A stretch of DNA of 64,000 nt from Sialis fuliginosa. Its lineage: Eukaryota; Arthropoda; Insecta; Megaloptera; Sialidae. The notes under the pieces are model-generated. The model was not told the DNA's origin. It did not search any database and saw nothing but the letters and a program-made list of their open reading frames with translations. This document shows, one piece after another, positions 41,001 to 54,958 of the stretch. Positions within the stretch are counted from its first letter, which is position 1. Every line of letters starts with the position of its first letter. The position numbers and the translations under genes are program-made. Where the stretch lies: the NCBI GenBank assembly GCA_961205875.1, contig OY540816.1:20594701-20658700 (forward strand), given 5' to 3'.

Positions 41001-44000
41001 TTTGATATAATTAAAAAAAAATATTATGGTTATATTCAAGTCTTGAGGCTTCCGCGGTGATCTTGATATGGATCTTGGCTTCTGGGTGTAAGCCGCGTCT
41101 TTTAGAAGAGCCCTGAAGATGTCCACTGCAATGTGTGACGGAAAGTTGACCGATAACACGATTAAACCGACGCGCTTTACACCCAGAAGCCAAGATCCAT
41201 TATGGTTATATTGTTAATAATCAATTTTCTAATGAAAGTCATTTTAATTAAAATGATTTTTTTTCAAATTTATTGGAATATATATCTTGGTTTCTGGATC
41301 TAAGCCGAGTTGATTTGGTTGTTCTTTCGTCGCTTATTACAGTCGACTTTGTATTTTTAATAGATGATTTTTAATGATGTCTACTGTAATGTGCGACGAA
41401 ACGTTGGCTGAACGATCAAATCGACGCGGTTAATACCCAGAAGCCAAGATCCATATCAAGATCACCGCGGAAGCCTAAAAGCTTAATGGAATATATTTAA
41501 AATATCAATTTTAATCGTTATTACTTAAAAATATATATGTAAGTCTTTAAAAGTCATTTATCTTAATTAATGTCTTCCAATAATCGTATGAAAATCTGTT
41601 TTTTATTTAAAAAAAATGTTCATATATAAGCAATTAATTTTTATCAAGCCCGGAATTTCCGGAAAAAAATACTTATTAAATTGTATCTCATCCATACCAA
41701 TTTGTTTATGTTCAGTGGTTCTTAACCTTTTGTACTAAATTCAATCTTAAATACCCCCTCCCCCCCACACACAGCGATATTTGTTTTATGAGATTCTTCT
41801 TCATAAACAATTTAATTTTGCAATTCTAACGTATTTTTATTTTTATTTTTTTCACTGTTTTTTTTTAAAACAATTTGATTTTTCAACAATTAAATATTAA
41901 ATATCTATAATAATATATTTATACTCTGTTTCATTTAAGTTTGCAGTAATTGCCGGGGTTTTTGACGGTACGAATCGTGAATCGTACCGTCAAAAACCTC
42001 ATTACAAATGAATTAATTTGCTGTTAAAACTAATATAACAAATACATATTTTAAAATTTAATCTGAAGATCGTTATTTGTAGTTGTAAAGTACTATGTCA
42101 CCAAACAGGAAACTTTTATTTATTCACGAAGGCACATATTTCATAGAAACCAACATTTCGTAATTTTCTTAATGTTACCTCCGTAAACTTGAAAACTTCA
42201 TCCGCTTAGATATTTTTGTTCACATTTTCTCGGTATCTCCTATTCATATTCTTTGTTGCATGAATAACGTAATAATAAAAAAGCAACGGCTCAGAGTATA
42301 TGTATTGTACATTTTCAAAAATTACCCACCTGCCACATAAAAAGTATACGTATCTACACAAAATGGCGCTGACAATAAAAATAATAAATATGAACATTGT
42401 TGAATTTCGGTACGTTGTAGGGTAAAGGTCTGTATAGACCATCCAATCTGCAGGGCCTATTTGAAGTAAATTGGGTACTGTTCTAGTAAAGATCCCTAAA
42501 CATTTTTTGTATCTTGTACTTTTTTTCTAAAGTTTATGGTTTCTGAGTAAAAAATTCTTGAAAGTTCCAAATCTCGAATTATTTTGTTAGATATCTTGGA
42601 AAGCTTAGGTCGTCAAAAAAAAAGTTTTCAATGAAAGATTCGTGTTTTTTTCACGTAGAATAAGATTATTAAATAAAGACTATATCTGTTTTTATTTAAA
42701 TTGTTCAATAATTAACTACCTTTGGTGAATTTAGCACGAGGAAGCACTGTGAATTTACTTGGCAGATGTTTTTTTCTTTTAAAAATTTTGTACAGTTATC
42801 CCACATGACTCTATAAATATATTACATATATGTAAACATGAATATATATTGGGCTATATACTATAGGTATATGCATTATGTATTGAAATATTTACATTGT
42901 ATATGCACGGCAAACACGTATCAGAATCAGGGACGGGGTGAAATTGTAAAAATGTGATTTTTTATCATTTTTTTATCATACTTTAGATATCTTAAATTCA
43001 GTTCGTTGGATATTTTTTTATTTAAACACCGCTGCCACTGGTTCTGTAGACTTGTACGCATTCATTCATCTTTCTCTCATACATATACTCATCGCTTTCT
43101 CACGTATATGCACACTATGTTTAGCGTTTCATCTTGAAAACCTGTCGTATTTTAAAACGTGTTGAAGTCATTCCAATATACTAGCTCGTTAAAAATTTTC
43201 ATTGGATATTTTTTTATTTCAACACCGCTGCCACTGATTCTGTACACTTTTATGCATTTATTCATCTTTCTCTCATACATCTACTCATCGCTCTCTCACG
43301 CATACGCACACTCTCTTTAGCGTTTCATCTTGAAAACCTGTCGTATTTTAAAACGTGTTGAAGTCATTCCAATATACTAGCTCGTTAAAAATTTTCATTG
43401 GATATTTTTTTATTTCAACACCGCTGCCACTGATTCTGTACACTTGTATGCATTTATTCATCTTTCCCTCATACATCTACTCATCGCTCTTTCACGCATA
43501 TGCACACTCGCTTTAGCGTTTCATCTTGAAAACCTGTCGTATTTTAAAACGTGTCGAGGTAATTCCAATTCACTAGCTCGCTAAAGAAATTTCACTTAAA
43601 AAATTTTCATTTGATATTTTTTTATTTCAACACCGCCGCCACTGGGTATGTACACTTGATGTACAAATGTTGACATTTCTATGTCGAAATGACGTACACG
43701 TCAGGTAGGGAGCCATTGAAACATAGGCGTTCGTATTCATCACAAATACGCCAACCTGAATGTGATCAAACAATCGCCAAAACAAAAAAAGTGCGTATTG
43801 TCCTAACTGCTTTATTTGGTTTCAAACAAAAAAAATATTGGTTTCCATTGATATCTAGATTTGTCTGGGTATGTGGGTGTAAGTCACGTCTGTTCATACG
43901 CTTTGAATGAATAGATTTATGTAAGTAGTAAATTGTATTATATGTAATGAACTATTGAGAAATATAATAAAACAGTTATTGCTGGAGTATCTTAAAGTAC

Positions 44001-47000
44001 TTAGAGCTTTAATCTTTCTAGCGGACAGGGCCGTAACTACCACCACGGCAGTGTAAAATTTTTATTTTTATTTGGTTCTTGAAAATGTTAAAGAAATTAT
44101 TCATGAAAATAAAGTTAATAAGAAAAATTACATAAAAAAACTTGAGATTGTCGACTAAAAAAAAAGGTCTTCAATTTTTCATTTTTTGGGGACCCCTCGG
44201 TCTCTTCTTGCCCCAGGGCCCCCGAGTTTGTAGTTACGGCCCTGCTAGCGGATGTTATTCTATAGCAGCGGTTTTTAAACTTATGTATGAACAATAATTT
44301 TTCTGGGATCCCCCCTGACAGAAAAACAAAGAAGGTCGTTAAATATTAATTAATCATTGGTAAATAGAAATGTAAAAGTACTTTAATTTATGCCAAATAT
44401 ATTTCACGGACCCCTGCCAAAAGTTCAGCGGACCCCTAGGGATCCGTGGACCCTTGTTAAGATTCGCTGTTCTATAGGATTAATCGTTTTACTTCCTCGC
44501 AATAATGAAGATACGAGAAGCTTTGTGATCGTTTTAGAATGAGATAAAAAAAATGTTCTCCGATTTTAAAATTTTAAATTGATCTTTCCGTTTTAAGTCA
44601 AGACAAACATTTTTCGTTCCGTGTCTGTCTGTCTGTCCCTTGAATCCTTGTCACACGCATAACTCATGAACCACTCAAGCGATATTAATTAAACTTTTGT
44701 TATATGGTTGGGTTTGGTTTGAGGACGGCCCCATTTCAAAATCATCAAAATCGTGTGTAAGGGGGAGGGGGGAGGGTAAACCTAGAATTTAGAGGTAAAT
44801 TTTCATAAAAGTTCATAAAAGTTAGAGGACCACATGTAAACATTTTTGACGATTAAAACAGTATTAATAAAAGTTATTATGTGGTTAACATAGGAAAATC
44901 AATGTTATTTTAGATACACCCAAATATTTGTTATTCTGTTAAAATCACAATAAAATTATGTTAGTATAGGAGAGTAAATATTTGTATGTATCTGAAATAT
45001 TATTGGAATTTTAATAATGATCTTGAAGTGATTTTTTAGTTAATTCAATTAACGTTTCGCCATATGTTGCAGTGAATATTTTCAGATATTTTTTTTAAAT
45101 TTTAATGGGCTTGGTACCGATTTCAAAAACTGTTAAATTTAATTATTATATAAAGTACTGGCACCAGTTATGGCCGCTATAAGAGCAAGGTTTACTGATT
45201 TTGTGATTGATGGGTCTTTTTTTGTAATTCTCATGAACTCATGTTACTAATAAAACAAGTAACTCTTTATTTAATCAATTTAATTACCAAAGTCCGCAAA
45301 TATAGTTTGTTTTTTTTAATTATAGTCTTTTATTTTGTTTATGTTTTTTCTCCAGTAATGGATAATGATTACAAAATGATAAGTACTACGGCACAAAAGA
45401 TATAAAAGAAAGAATCGTCAAATTTGAAACAATGTAAAGCAGTTGCTATGATAATATAATAATTAATAAATAAATTATACGAATATTTAGTTTAAATGTC
45501 CACCATTTTGACACCTACTGGCCGATTGTCATCAAATCACGCTGTAAGACAGTTAAATGTATATAGTTTAATATTCCGAAATGGTAGTAATCAAATATTA
45601 ACAAATAATAATAATTCAGTACATTTAATTAAAAAATAACCATTACTGGTGCCAGTACCTTACTTTTCAGTTTTTTTAAATTTTGTGTTTATTATTATTA
45701 CGTATTTTTGAATTCCATGTTCAGATTTTGATAAAATTATATGAGATGACACCGCTAGTTCTTGGATTAATAAAAAAACTAGACAATCAACAACAAAAAG
45801 TGTAGTTTTGTAAAAATACTGTAAATTTTATCAGATAATTTATTTAGCTACAATATCTACATTGTGTGCAAAATTACAACAGCTCCGTTTTTTTACTTCA
45901 TCTTCATTTACCGTATACGAGACATAAACAAAATATGAAACATAACATAAATATTATAATTTATGACGGCAGGTACGCGAGTGCCGTCAGAAATACGGGA
46001 GGGGGTGGGGGTGGGATGGCTATTACAAAATTATGTAATCGTTTCAATACACGAAGAACATCTCCAAGCTATCTGTTTACGGAGTAAAGATTTGCAACGA
46101 AAGCGCTGCTGTTGGGTGGGAATTCTGCGCGTGTGTGTGGGGTATTGTTGCTGTATGATTACTATCCTGGATTGATGAGATTGCAGCTATATTCTTTGCG
46201 TCTGGTGTAATTCTTATTGTGGTTAAAAATAAATGATATGAGGAGAAAAATGGCTTGATCATAAATGTATTCATAGAACAGGGAAACATAAAATTATGGT
46301 AGAATCAGTTACAGAATACATTGTTGTATTTTTATGTTTTAAAATTTCAAATTTTATCTTGATTAAAGATGTAACGTAAATGTACTGTAATTTGCAATAA
46401 AAAATTATACTTTTGTAATAAAATAGAGTGAAATTGCATGGCTTAGCCATAAAAAGCACACTATTAGACTTTTGAAAAAAAAAACTAGTTATGAAACAGC
46501 TTTAGTTCAAGCTTTTACTTTTTTAAAATAAATTCTTATATATTCATATAGTAACTAAATGATTCTACGTCTTATTTTCTTGTATTTTAGTCGATATTTG
46601 TATGACGAGTTGAAGTTCACTGCAGGAAATTTCACTAAAAAATTTCGAATTTTTGATTTCGTTAAAAGTATGTTTATTGTATAGAAAATGACGTGAAAAG
46701 TTGTTTGTTTCAAACCGCAGGTCTGTATCTCAAATCGTTCTCGAGATATAGCCTCTCAAAGTTTTAGTTTTTTCAAATTTTTGGAGAAAAAAGGCCATAA
46801 CTTTTGAACGGGTGGTCGGAATTGATTTTAGTTGACGGATTTGGAATCAGCGTGTCAAAATCTATATGATGACATGTATAATACTTTAATACTCAGAAAA
46901 ATTTTTTTTGCGAAAAATCGAAAAAATTCAAAGGGGTATACCTTAAAAAAATGTCGATTTTTGACCAAATTTTTTTTATCGGATTTTAAAGTATTATACA

Positions 47001-50000
47001 TGTCATTATATAGATTTTGACACGCTGATTTCAAATCCGTCAACTAAAATCAATTCCGACCACGCGATCAAAAGTTATGGCCTTTTTTCTCCAAAAATTT
47101 GAAAAAACTAAAACTTCGAGAGGCTATATCTCGAGAACGATTTGAGATACAGACCTGCGGTTTGAAACAAACAACTTTTCACGTCATTTTCTATACAATA
47201 AACATACTTTTAACGAAATCAAAAATTCTAAATTTTTTAGTGAAATTTCCTGCAGTGAACTTCATCTCGTCATACAAATATCGACTAAAATACAAGAAAA
47301 TAAGACGTAGAAACATTTTGATTCCAAATCCGTCAATTAAAATCAATTCCGACCATCCGTTCAATAGTTAGGGCCATTTTTCTTCAAAATTTTGAAAAAA
47401 ACAAACTTTGAGAGGCTATAATTCAAGAACGGTTTGAGATACAAACCTGCGGTTTGAAAATTTCAACTTTAAAGTAATTTTTCCCATGTTAATCAAACGG
47501 GAAAAAGATCGGTTTGCGCCGTCCACAGGTTTGATCTATGAGTCTGAAATTTTGGGACAATTAGATTTTGATTCAAAGCTAACCGAAAAAAAAAACACCC
47601 TAGTATATATGCATGCGTTTTCAGTAACTACTGAACGAATTTTCATTCGGTTTTTACTAATGGATGGAGTGTTTCACAAGGAAAGTTTAGGTGTATAATT
47701 TGTGGATGTTTTATGTAAATTTCATTAAGTCAGAAATATCTTCTTGGGCCATAGTTTGTCGACTGATCTAGCATATAGCTAGAAAACTGAAAATTTCCGT
47801 ATTCATATTAGAGAGAACGGGAGGGTATTAAATTACATTATCGGTCTCGTCTCAAGACCAAGGGTAGTCTCGGTTTGAAGCCCTAGTTATATATTCACTG
47901 CATGTACTGATTATAATCAAACCTTATATCTGAAAGATTACAGGAACAAATATTATAATAGACTGCGCTGTTATCAAAGAATAAGAAAAAGGCACATCCT
48001 GTAGAATACGTAGCCACAAAAAAGTGTGAGGTTCCAAAAAAGCGACCTATATAGCGTATAGTCGAAATCCAAATTTTTGGAATTTTCTGCAGTTTTTTTA
48101 ATTTGAAGTTGAATTTTAGGTTTAGGTTGAATTTTCCCAAGTTGGTTTTACTAAACAGTTTTTTTCAGCTGTAAAGTAGATTTTGTTATAGCTTTTATGT
48201 TAAATAAAATTCGGATGTGATATTAACTTTCGTTTCCGTTTAAATATTTAAAAATAACTTCAGTAAGTTCTTCGAAATTTTCATTCTGAAGTTCAAATAT
48301 GCTTGATATTGTTTCCTTTGTCGTTTTTTTTTCCAAGAAACATTGTTTACGTCCGATTTGTTCAGTCAGAATTTATTTATGAGATATTGTATCAATTTAA
48401 CATTAATGTTTCTGAAGCGAGGGAAATTTCAGATTGTCGTTTTTGTTCAAGAAATAACATTGAAATATTTGTACGTTGTAGGTAGTCCATATAAATTCAA
48501 TAATATAACACTAATGTAGTCTGTTGACATATCACAATAACATGTTATTGTGTGTTTATATTAAGAAACAAATCGAATGTGAATGTACGAAGAACCTCAA
48601 TTCATAGAAAATGGTGAATAAAAATATATTTTGTTTGGCGACATAGTACCTACTTTGAAATTACAAATCACACAAACTTTGGGCCAGTTTTAAAATATTT
48701 GTTATATTTAACAAATATTTTGAAACTAAAATATTTAGTTTAACTTAAAAAAATATCTGCCAAGTAAATGCACAGTGCTTCCTCGTGCTTAATTCATCAA
48801 AGGTAGTTAATTATTGTTAACCATTGAATTGTTATACAATTTTACTAAAAAACATTAGTTTATTTAATTTTTTGACAGTTTCAATCTAAATCTAAATTTA
48901 TGGAAACGTCAAAATTACATTTAATAAAAACACAAATGACAATTTTTTAAAGCAAATTGAGATAAATCTTTGTAAGGGAATGTTTTATAAATGTTGATCT
49001 ATATAACAGGAAACTGAATGCTTACAATATCCGGAGGATATGGGAAGCTATGTGATCCTTTTTTAGTAATTTTTAATTAAAATTGGTTTGTTTTTATTTT
49101 TCAACTAAATAACTTTTTAATTTTTATCTACTGTCATTACCGGAATATCCCAAAATGATTATAAATATTTATTAGAATTTTCTTCAACGTATCGGTATTT
49201 TACTTTCAATATATATAGATATATTCTATTTTATTCTGAACTGATATTGAGGAAGCTGTTGAGACAACATCGTTGATGAGGTTCTCGTATAGCATGGAAA
49301 TATAAACCATATAACTAATTTTGCATCGTTCCAATATGAGCATGTTAAAATTAAAATATCTATCTAGCTAATATCCTGAGTCCTGAGGATATGCAATATC
49401 ATTTTACTATAGGTTTTTATTTATTAAACGTTAGTTACGAACATACAAAGGTATGATTAATTTTTATATATAATGAAATATAGAGTCGAGTAGGATAAAT
49501 ATGAAACACCAAAAAAATGGGGTAAAAGTAAAACAAGCTTGCAACTAAAAAACCAATTTGTTTATAGGAGAATTATAAAAACTGATATATCATTAAAGGT
49601 TTGTTAAAGCGACCTGAAAATATGAATCGCCTAATAAGTGATGTGTCACCCCTACAGATTTCCCTGTTAGTCGATGTCAAAACGTGTGAATTAAATTTTA
49701 ATTCTTTGCACATAACTTTCTGTATAGCTCAGATATTAATTAAAGTTACAATTTCACATTGATATGCCACAAAGAAGATAAATCAAAGTTGCCTTTGTAG
49801 CTTTTCTTTTAATTTTTCGAGAAATATTTTCCATTAGAGGTCTGTTTCACCTTTTCCCAAATTAGGGGTTAAAAATGAAACACACTTTTTTGATTTTTAA
49901 AGTCCGTGTTGTATCGTACAGTTCAAATGACGTAAGTATTTAAAATGATTATTCATAAGCGCATCTAGTAGAAAAAATTAAAATATGAATTTGTATCGTT

Positions 50001-53000
50001 AACTTTCAAAAAACATGAAAGATTTGTATTTTGTTTCATTTTTACCCCAGTTGACCCTATATAAAAATATATTTTATGCACTACTAGTGTATCAAAATCA
50101 TACACAATTAAAGTTCTTGATGCCGGTAAAAAATAGATTTGTGATTTTTTACGTTTATTTTTATGGGAAAAAAGAAGTAAAAAATAAATGTTCGTTTGTA
50201 TGAAACTTATAGACTCGGCAATTACTGAAGCGTTTTCACCAATAGTTAGATAACAATAACAAACGAGAAAAAAATTATAACATTCCTCTGTAAATTCGCT
50301 TAAAAGAGATCTCTCTCGTACTTTTTGAACAGATGTTACACCATTGTGTTAATACAGAATGCACTGTCCATTCTCTATGTCTATGTATCTACGTGATGCT
50401 GAAACCATTTTTAAGTTAAATAATAAACATCCAAACATACAAAACATCTAAATCCTTGATATAATAAAGCAATAACAAACACATATACAAACATTTCAGT
50501 ATCAAATAATTCTACTTACATTACAGCAAATACCTTTTCTGTTAATGTCAACAATAATCCTTTCGGTATTATCGCACGTAACGCATTCTTTCTCGCTCTG
50601 ACACGCGCGAACTCAGACCGCGTTCACACGCACTCTCTCTCTCTGTCTAATTTACACGAAGTGTAATATAAATCACAATACTACTAATTATATATGTACA
50701 GTAATAATACCGGAGTTTGTCTCAAAATATATTGCCTTTGTTGGATAATTATATTATATTTCTGTATTTATATATCCTGTACGATTAGTTCCTCTCCCTC
50801 TATTTATCTGTCTCAGTCATTAAAAGTTTCTTGTTTAGTAAGGTAGTGGTACCAGTCTTGGCCAGGACCCCAGTAATTGGAAATTTTTAATTAAATGTAC
50901 TGAATTAGAAATATGTGTTGATATTTGATTACTACCATTTCTGAATATTAATCTATATACATTTTTTGATGACAATCGGCAAATAGGTGTCAAAATGGTG
51001 GACATTTAAAGTAATTATTAGTATAATTTTTGTATTAATTAGTATATTATCATAGCAACTGCTTTACATTGTTTCAAATTTGACGATTCTTTCTTTTATA
51101 TCTTTTGTGTCGTAGTACTTATCAATTTGTAATCATTAACAAGTGTCCATCACTGCGTGCTCATTATTGGTTTTACACTATTCATTACTTAAAAGACTAT
51201 AATTTAAAAAACAAACTATGTATATTTCTAGCTTCGATTGGAAACAACCCAAAGTATATGTCAGCGCACTTGAGGGCATAGAAAGCTATTTTACTTTCCT
51301 CTTCGGTAGTGAAAATTAACCTAGTTTAACATATCCAACGATAAGGTATAGAAGAAATAAAAAAAATTTCCAATAATTTTTTAAATTTAATTCAAGGTAT
51401 GAAAAGTTCAAATATTTACTGAATCCGCATCTGGTTCATCCATTATGTAGAACGTTATAATGGGTTAAATTCGAACACAATATTCGATAATCATAGATAG
51501 AGATGATAATATATTAGACAAAGACCAATTGTTATCTATAACATCATGATTGAACCCTACATTATCGACAGTGTAAACAGTCTGACCGAAATTAATTCTT
51601 TGTTATTGAATTCGTTTAATTGATTAATGTGGCAACGTGTTGCTGCTTTATTTAATTTCAATATGAACTTGAATGCAGACTAATTAATATTAATTTATGT
51701 CATTTATAAAATGTTTTGTTTGTTTATTATTTAGTGGAAACGAATTGTACAGTTGGTGGCAATAAGGGAATGGTATATTAATTATGTTTAATGCTTTTTT
51801 TTAACTTTTGTCCCCGCTTTTTCTAAAAAATAGTGATATTTATACAGTGTATTCCAAGTTGATTAAGACATAGGAAATTTAACATGGGGACAATTAGAAG
51901 TGTTGTAGTAACCTTTGGTCAAATTTAACGTTGTGTGATTGGTGCTTTTTGAAATGCCGCTTCGAAACTAACTGATAAATTTTAAATTAATCAACAGTAT
52001 TTTGTTTTCAACTTTAAAAAGTATAAAATACATTTATGGAATTAAAGTAAGCATCCTAGATAAAATTATAATAATATTTTTTAGCAGACAAAAATTTGAA
52101 AACAAAATACTAATGTCTATTTTATTAAATTTTGTGGTGGCATTTCTAAATGCACCAATCACACATCGTTAAATTTAACCAAAGGTTACTACAACACTTC
52201 TAATTTCCCCCATGTTAAATTCCCTATGTATTTTGTATATTTTTTATTTCAAACTTTCAAGTTGGTCATGAAAAACATTAATCAACATTCTCTATATATA
52301 AAAAAATGAATGTTGGTTTGTATGAGGCTTATAGACTCGGGAATTACTGAACCGATTTCAATGCGGTTTTCACATATATCTATATTATATGTTCGTAACT
52401 ATTAATATTTTATGAAAACCTAAGATTTAACAACAAAAGACAAAAAAAATCTTTATCAAGTCGTGTTTTGTTTCCATACAACTGTTATTTATATAAAAAC
52501 TGATCAACATAGTAGCCATTGAATAAATAATTATATAATTTACTGTATCAACATTTTATTTATTAGCCAAATATTAGATTAGATTTTTTTAAAGGGAGGC
52601 GTAGTAACATAAAGTTTGGAAACCACTGATTGAGGAAAATGGGTCCAAAAATTATAGAAAAAAGCGTTTCATGGTGTATAGACGTTTCCTTAGAGCAACA
52701 TGAAAATTAATAGTAGTAATTTCATAGGATCACCCACAATCCAGCTTTGGTACCGATCTATACTAGATCAGTGATGTCTAGACTTGAATGTTTATAATGT
52801 ACTTGTAGAATCTCCTGGGGCCACCATGATTCTCAATTATACCTCGGGCAAAAACAAAATCCGACAAGTGGTCAGTTATGAGCATGTCGAGGACAAATCC
52901 TTTTGTTATCCTTGATGTTAGGATTATAGGATCTCTACAAATGTTACGGAGGGTGGAAAATTATGTTGAAGTATTTGATTGATTTTTGTTCGAGAGGATA

Positions 53001-54926
53001 TTCTAGATTTTTAGAAGTGGTATGGTACTGGCACCAGTCTTGACCGCTAAGAGCAAGGTTGATGGGCTTATTTTTTGTAATTCTCATGAACTCGTGTTAC
53101 TAATAAAACAAGTGCCTCTTTATTAAATTAATTTTATTACCAAAGTGCAAATATAGTTTGTTTTTTAAATTATAACTTTTTATTTTGTTTATGTTTTTTC
53201 TCCAGTAATGGACAAAATAAAACCAGTAATGGATGATAAAAACTATGAGACAAAAATTATAAAATACAGAATCGTATATGAAACAATGTAAAACAGTTGC
53301 TATGATAATATAATAATGTTTAAATGTCCACCATTTTGACATCCATTGATTATGAACGAAATTATGCTGTTTTTATAACTATAAATTAGGATTTGAATTA
53401 TACAAATTTTTAATTTTGGTTTTTAAATAGATCCATACTAATTCAAAAGTGTCTCAGTCTGTCTTTTTGTTACATTTTCACGACTAAACTGCTGAACCGA
53501 TCTTGGTGATATTTTGCAGGAAGATAGCTTACATCCTGAAGAAGGACATATACTACTTTGTATCCCAAAAATGTATTACATAAAGTTAGGCGTAGACATC
53601 TGGTGTACAAATGTAAAACTTAAAATACGTTTTATTGACTATCATAACAGAAAGCTGTATTACTTAAATTGTATGTACAGTCGCCTGCAGAACTCGTCAG
53701 GCACCCTAAAGGCTAGAATCGCTTACAACAGATTCCAAATTTAAAGACAAACATCATCGGTTATCTTTTTCTATCAAGTTTAATATATTTAAATACTAAA
53801 ATTCGGAATATCAAATATTTATTGCCACAAAATTTACGTATACAATTTTCAATAGATTACATAATAATTTAATTGCACAAATATATATGAGTACTATAAA
53901 CGAAGAGTAGTTCTTTATCTAGCAAATTAATTTCAAAATATATGTCTTTGTTTGGTACATGGAGAAATGATTTAAGTATTATAATAATCAAATGGGAGGA
54001 GCCTACTAAGTTTGTGATAAACGAAAATGAATACAAACTGCAAGACCATTAATGCAGGTGACTGTACATATGAACGAAGCCGTGAGTAACAGCAAGTGGC
54101 AAGTACCTAATATAACATTTATTGACTTGTTAGTGATATTTGACAAATGACAAATATAAGTACTTCCTCATTGGAAGATCCGTTTTCGTTCTTCATTCAT
54201 TAATCCTCCCCTACCCCCCCTCCCCTCTCCAAGCCAGAGATAACAGACTGCGGAATAATACATCACGTGATTAATTAGAACAAGTCTGCTCTGATAATCC
54301 TGCACATTGGGACGTAATTAATTAATTATTATAGACACTCATGATCAGGGACGTATCTTGACGAGGGGTGTGGGGATGTGGGTGGGAGTGGGGGTAAACT
54401 CTGTGGAAGTATATCGGCTGATGTTGAGTATTTGTACGAAATTTATTAATAGCATTTTCTGGTAGCGATATTTCAATTATTTTCTACAAAATAATGTTAT
54501 AAGATTGTTTTTCTGCAGCCCTAAACAAACTTTGATTCTCTTGGTGTTCCCGGATCGGTTTCACGAAGGCTTTTTATGTTGTGGCTGTAAATATTGTTTT
54601 AGGGTGCATATGTATGTGTGTATGTGGTAAAAACAGTGTTTCTAAATATTTGAAAACTTATGGTATCGACACTTGTCTCAGACTTGTAGCTATTAAACCA
54701 TTTGATCTAGAAAGCTGAGGTTTTGTATAATTATAGGTCAATAATAGATCTGTTATAAAAATACATTTTGCTTCCTCGCCATATCGAAGATACGAGAAGC
54801 TTTGTGATCGTTTTAAAATGAGAAAAAAATTAAATTGTTCTCCGATTAAAAATTTTAACATGATCTTTCCGTTTCAGATCAAGACAAACACGTGTTTGTC
54901 TGTGTGTATATGTGTGTGTGTGTGTG

Positions 54927-54958
<32 letters not shown>

